From Prevotella sp. (GTDB lineage: Bacteria; Bacteroidota; Bacteroidia; Bacteroidales; Bacteroidaceae), in assembly GCA_017424205.1 (NCBI GenBank), contig JAFPAS010000006.1, forward strand, positions 1 through 9,729: a DNA stretch of 9,729 nt. Direction: 5' to 3'. Made by a program: the position numbers and the translations under genes. Shown one piece after another: positions 7,414-9,729 of this stretch. Positions within the stretch are counted from its first letter, which is position 1; every line of letters starts with the position of its first letter. The notes beneath the pieces were generated by a model, which had not been told where the DNA came from, searched no databases, and saw only the letters and a program-made list of their open reading frames with translations.

Positions 7414-7470
7414 CGTTAAACATTAAACGTTAACCCATTAAACATTAACCATTAACCTTTAACCCTTAAA
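7414..7470 (+). repeat. Degenerate heptanucleotide array (CATTAAM-like) before the sigma gene
   Basis: Eight head-to-tail heptamers can be read with one extra base: CGTTAAA, CATTAAA, CGTTAAC, (C)CATTAAA, CATTAAC, CATTAAC, CTTTAAC, CCTTAAA. The array ends 12 bp before the sigma-factor ATG, so it would form most of the untranslated leader or the promoter region. A 13-bp piece, CCATTAAACATTA (7435-7447), recurs in inverted orientation downstream of the gene. It may be a slippage-prone spacer or a regulator-binding array; neither can be decided here. Confidence 0.65.
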
Positions 7471-7482
7471 ACAGGAAACACA

Positions 7483-8301
7483 ATGAACACAAGCACCCAC
7501 GAAGACGCCTCGCTCAGTCTATACATGCAGGAAGTAAGCCACACCCCACTGCTTTCTGCAGAAGAAGAAGCGACGCTGGCACAACAAGCACGCAAAGGCA
7601 ACCAACGTGCTCTCGACAAGCTCATAACAGCCAATCTTCGCCTTGTCATAGCCAACGCACGACGTCACCAGGGAAGAGGCGTAGCACTCGCCGACCTAAT
7701 AAACGAAGGCAACCTCGCCCTCGTCAATGCCGCTCGCCGCTTCGACCCTTCACGCGGCATACGCTTCGCATCCTTTGCCGCATGGTGGGTGCAACACGCC
7801 ATAGACGATGCCATAGCCGCGCAAGGCAGAGCAGTCAGCGTCCCCCCGGCTCAACTCTCTGAGATAAACCGCATCAACAAGTTCAAAGCTGATTTCCGAC
7901 AGCAGAACGAACGACAGCCTAATATCAATGAGATTGCACACGCCACAAACAAAACAGAGCTCAGCGTCAAAAAAACAATGCAGGGAAGCATTCAACAGCA
8001 CTCTGTAGACGCACCTCTCACAAAGCATAGCCCCGTAACACTGCTCGACAGACTCACCGACTCTGACGCGCAGCCTTCAGACAGCCTCCTTCTTAGGCAT
8101 AACACAGCACGCCAGTTGCACCACGCCATAACACATCTCACGCAGCGCGAGCAGAATGTAGTTCGTGCATTCTACGGCATAGACCACCCCCAACTTACCT
8201 TCGCAGAGATAGGCGAACGCTACGGTTTCAGCCGTGAACGAGCTCGGCAGATACGTAAGAAAGCTCTGCGACACATGCGTGCACATACATCTAAACAATG
8301 A
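7483..8301 (+). CDS. Divergent RpoD-like sigma-70 family RNA polymerase sigma factor
   Basis: A 272-residue sigma factor with the layout of primary or group 2 sigmas: region 1.2 near 11-40 (SLSLYMQEVSHTPLLSAEEE), regions 2.1-2.4 near 42-115 (ANLRLVIANARR, DLINEGNLALVNAARRFD, RGIRFASFAAWWVQHAI), region 3 near 120-200, and region 4 near 208-267 with the helix-turn-helix TFAEIGERYGFSRERARQI (239-257). It differs from the usual Bacteroidetes RpoD, which as I recall is about 287 residues, reads WWIRQ in region 2.4 and ends in a SxLLxxYL-like tail; here it reads WWVQHAIDD and stops at HMRAHTSKQ. The region 4.2 residues R251, E252, R255 and Q256 are kept. The protein is rich in Ala, Arg and His. ATG 7483 follows a CAGGAAACACA purine-rich stretch. 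It probably directs RNA polymerase to a subset of promoters; its targets are unknown. It is not an ECF sigma, because regions 1.2 and 3 are present. Confidence 0.88.
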   Translation: MNTSTHEDASLSLYMQEVSHTPLLSAEEEATLAQQARKGNQRALDKLITANLRLVIANARRHQGRGVALADLINEGNLALVNAARRFDPSRGIRFASFAAWWVQHAIDDAIAAQGRAVSVPPAQLSEINRINKFKADFRQQNERQPNINEIAHATNKTELSVKKTMQGSIQQHSVDAPLTKHSPVTLLDRLTDSDAQPSDSLLLRHNTARQLHHAITHLTQREQNVVRAFYGIDHPQLTFAEIGERYGFSRERARQIRKKALRHMRAHTSKQ

Positions 8302-8328
8302 CAACTATAAAGTATAATGCATAACACA

Positions 8329-8341
8329 TAATGTTTAATGG
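8329..8341 (-). repeat. Inverted 13-bp copy of the pre-sigma repeat, downstream of the sigma gene
   Basis: TAATGTTTAATGG is the exact reverse complement of CCATTAAACATTA at 7435-7447, so the two 13-mers flank the sigma gene in opposite orientation, about 880 bp apart. There is no target-site duplication or transposase. The most likely reading is two copies of one intergenic repeat family, not element ends. Confidence 0.55.
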
Positions 8342-8434
8342 CTATTTCATGTATAATACAAAGATTTACAAATCAATCATAAATTAAACAGGAAAACTGA
8401 TTAACATGAAATATTAACAAAAAACTTTCAATAT

Positions 8435-8845
8435 ATGAAAAAAATACTCACACTGACAATTCTCCTCGCTGCCACACTCACACTGTCAGCGAAGAAAAAA
8501 GCAAATGCTGAGCACTCTGAATCAGCACAAACAGTATATCTATATGCCCTTTCAGCATCGTTCAACGATAGCATCGTATATATTACCGACATACAAACCG
8601 TAGAAGGCGCATACATCGAGAAAAAACATATCTTAGGAGGCCTGCGCCAGTATGTGCAACAGATGGACAGATACTTCAAAGAGAAAGGCGTTGCTGACCG
8701 CATCAATACAGTCTTTTTCAAAACAAAACGCACTAAAGCTGAAAAACAATTCGTAAAACTCCGCAAACGGTATACCAAAGACGGAATAGGCCTTCGTGTG
8801 CTGCCACAAGGAGAGTTCTCTTTCCAACCAGTAAAAAAGGAATAG
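8435..8845 (+). CDS. Small secreted protein of unknown function
   Basis: A 136-residue protein with a clear N-terminal signal peptide: MKK, a hydrophobic core at 4-17, then cleavage most likely after LSA (residue 19) or ANA (residue 25). There is no lipobox cysteine, so it is predicted soluble in the periplasm or outside. The mature part is basic and opens with a conserved-looking block, VYLYALSASFNDSIVYITDIQ (34-54), followed by a charged helical region (RQYVQQMDRYFKEKG) and KTKRTKAEKQFVKLRKRYTKD (97-116). I recall similar short exported hypothetical proteins with a SASFNDS-VYxTDIQ motif in Bacteroides and Prevotella, but know no function. It lies 133 bp after the sigma gene and 39 bp before the lipoprotein gene, so it probably shares a transcript with the latter. 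Confidence 0.83.
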   Translation: MKKILTLTILLAATLTLSAKKKANAEHSESAQTVYLYALSASFNDSIVYITDIQTVEGAYIEKKHILGGLRQYVQQMDRYFKEKGVADRINTVFFKTKRTKAEKQFVKLRKRYTKDGIGLRVLPQGEFSFQPVKKE

Positions 8846-8884
8846 ACCACAAGATAAGGCGAATCCCACACGACTAAAACCGCT

Positions 8885-9729
8885 ATGAAAAACATATATC
8901 ATATATTTATATATGTCATCGTGATATTTATCACGTTTGCTCTCGTCGCATGTGAAAAAATAGATAGCGATGATTATACAGAGGAATCTGGAAACACGAA
9001 TTACCAAACAGTGAAAATTGCAACACGTGTTGCTGCAGATAGTGACAATATAGCTTATCCCATCAGAATTCGTGCAGTAAACAATAAAGGCGATGTTTGC
9101 GGTGAGCAGGTGATAGAAAATGCTAATAGCTCCCTTTCTTTGAAACTTCCGCAAGGAGAATATCGTATAACGGCAATAAGTGGCAAAGCAGAATTCACCA
9201 ATGGATGGCAAAACGAACCGATGCTTATCGGACATACAGATGTCAACGTCACCGACGCACCAATACATTGCACAATAGTTCTTGCATATGCTGTAGCAAG
9301 CATAGAAACAACGTTATCAAAACTTCCTGACAATGTTTCTGCTGTCAATATCACTCTTTCACCTTTATATACATGCATTGATGAAGGCGGTGAGTATGGC
9401 AATATAGGAAACGTCATCATACCACTGCAAAAAGAAACAACAGGAGTATGGCGAGCTGGACCTATCTATGTGCTTCCTGGCACCGGGGAATTGACGACTA
9501 TGACAATTGCAATGACAACTTCGTCAGGACAAGAAACATACTCTGTAACCTATCAGGCGTCACTCTCAGCAGGTATTCCGTATCGATTCGAAGGAACATT
9601 CAGCGGTTCACTAGATACCGGATATACTGTTTCTGGCACATTTGAAAATGCAGGCTGGCAAGATGAGATTATAGGCGAATTTACCTTCGGCCCTTCAGGA
9701 GGCAACAGTTTTGGAGGCAATACGAATAT
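8885..9729 (+). CDS. FimB/Mfa2-like surface lipoprotein (partial, runs off the right edge)
   Basis: An open frame from ATG 8885 runs 281 codons to the window end without a stop. The N-terminus is a lipoprotein signal: a hydrophobic segment at 4-20 and the lipobox LVAC, with C23 as the lipidated residue. The mature start CEKIDSDDY is acidic, as in the Bacteroidetes signal that sends lipoproteins to the cell surface. The rest is beta-rich, with PIRIRAVNNKGDVCGEQVI (59-77), LPQGEYRITAISG (88-100), PMLIGHTDVNV (112-122) and IVLAYAVASIETTLSKLP (131-148), an arrangement like FimB/Mfa2-type fimbrial anchor subunits of Porphyromonas and Prevotella. A Gly/Ser/Asn-rich stretch (270-281) begins at the edge and may link to a further domain. 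The lipoprotein call is strong, the fimbrial family call moderate. It probably forms an operon with the secreted protein 39 bp upstream. Confidence 0.78.
   Translation, partial: MKNIYHIFIYVIVIFITFALVACEKIDSDDYTEESGNTNYQTVKIATRVAADSDNIAYPIRIRAVNNKGDVCGEQVIENANSSLSLKLPQGEYRITAISGKAEFTNGWQNEPMLIGHTDVNVTDAPIHCTIVLAYAVASIETTLSKLPDNVSAVNITLSPLYTCIDEGGEYGNIGNVIIPLQKETTGVWRAGPIYVLPGTGELTTMTIAMTTSSGQETYSVTYQASLSAGIPYRFEGTFSGSLDTGYTVSGTFENAGWQDEIIGEFTFGPSGGNSFGGNTN

Noticed and set aside
7365..7470. Repeat-rich spacer as a CRISPR array
   Set aside because: Units are 7-11 bp with almost no spacers between them, and no cas genes are present.
8312..8357. Two GTATAAT words that look like E. coli -10 boxes
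   Set aside because: Bacteroidetes primary sigma uses TAnnTTTG, no -35-like partner is seen, and such words are frequent in AT-rich spacers. They could only matter if the divergent sigma reads them, for which there is no evidence.
8633..9420. Minus-strand open frames of 211 and 121 codons
   Set aside because: They oppose the secreted-protein and lipoprotein genes, which have a convincing signal peptide and lipobox; the minus-strand peptides do not resemble known proteins.
9448..9645. Plus-strand 65-codon open frame near the right edge
   Set aside because: It lies in another frame of the lipoprotein gene, which stays open to the window end.

Overview
The window looks like chromosomal DNA from a member of the Bacteroidales, most likely Prevotella or a close relative. 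Four things point there: the moderately AT-rich sequence; near absence of classical Shine-Dalgarno sites, with at least one promoter matching the Bacteroidetes TTTG / TAnnTTTG pattern; a DUF4924-type protein behind a LysE-type exporter; and a Bacteroidetes-style lipoprotein resembling the FimB/Mfa2 fimbrial subunits. All family assignments come from reading motifs and from memory of the families. No database search was run.

Layout. Positions 1-3186 are read on the minus strand, in transcription order: a ROK-family sugar kinase (glucokinase-like), a TsaC/Sua5/YrdC threonylcarbamoyl-AMP synthase, a possible 39-residue small ORF, and a ClC-type chloride channel/transporter that runs off the left edge. 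A 305-bp divergent intergenic region (3187-3491) carries candidate promoters facing both ways. From 3492 to the right edge everything is on the plus strand: a LysE-type exporter overlapping a DUF4924-like gene by one base, an RmlD-type dTDP-4-dehydrorhamnose reductase, peptide chain release factor 3, a repeat-rich spacer, a divergent RpoD-like sigma factor, a small secreted protein of unknown function, and a FimB/Mfa2-like surface lipoprotein that runs off the right edge.

How the genes relate. Most of the window is housekeeping: sugar phosphorylation, tRNA t6A37 modification, ion transport, small-molecule export, rhamnose precursor synthesis and translation termination. The part with most biological interest is the right third. 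There a sigma-70 paralog keeps the region-4.2 promoter-reading residues but differs at the region-2.4 positions that read the -10/-7 element. It sits immediately upstream of two exported-protein genes in which I see no convincing housekeeping promoter. Short degenerate AT-rich repeats (a heptamer array and TTGACGAGT units) lie in front of the sigma gene, and a 13-bp piece of the array recurs in inverted orientation behind it. I see no CRISPR array, transposase, integrase, rRNA or tRNA gene, and no clear new defence or mobile system.
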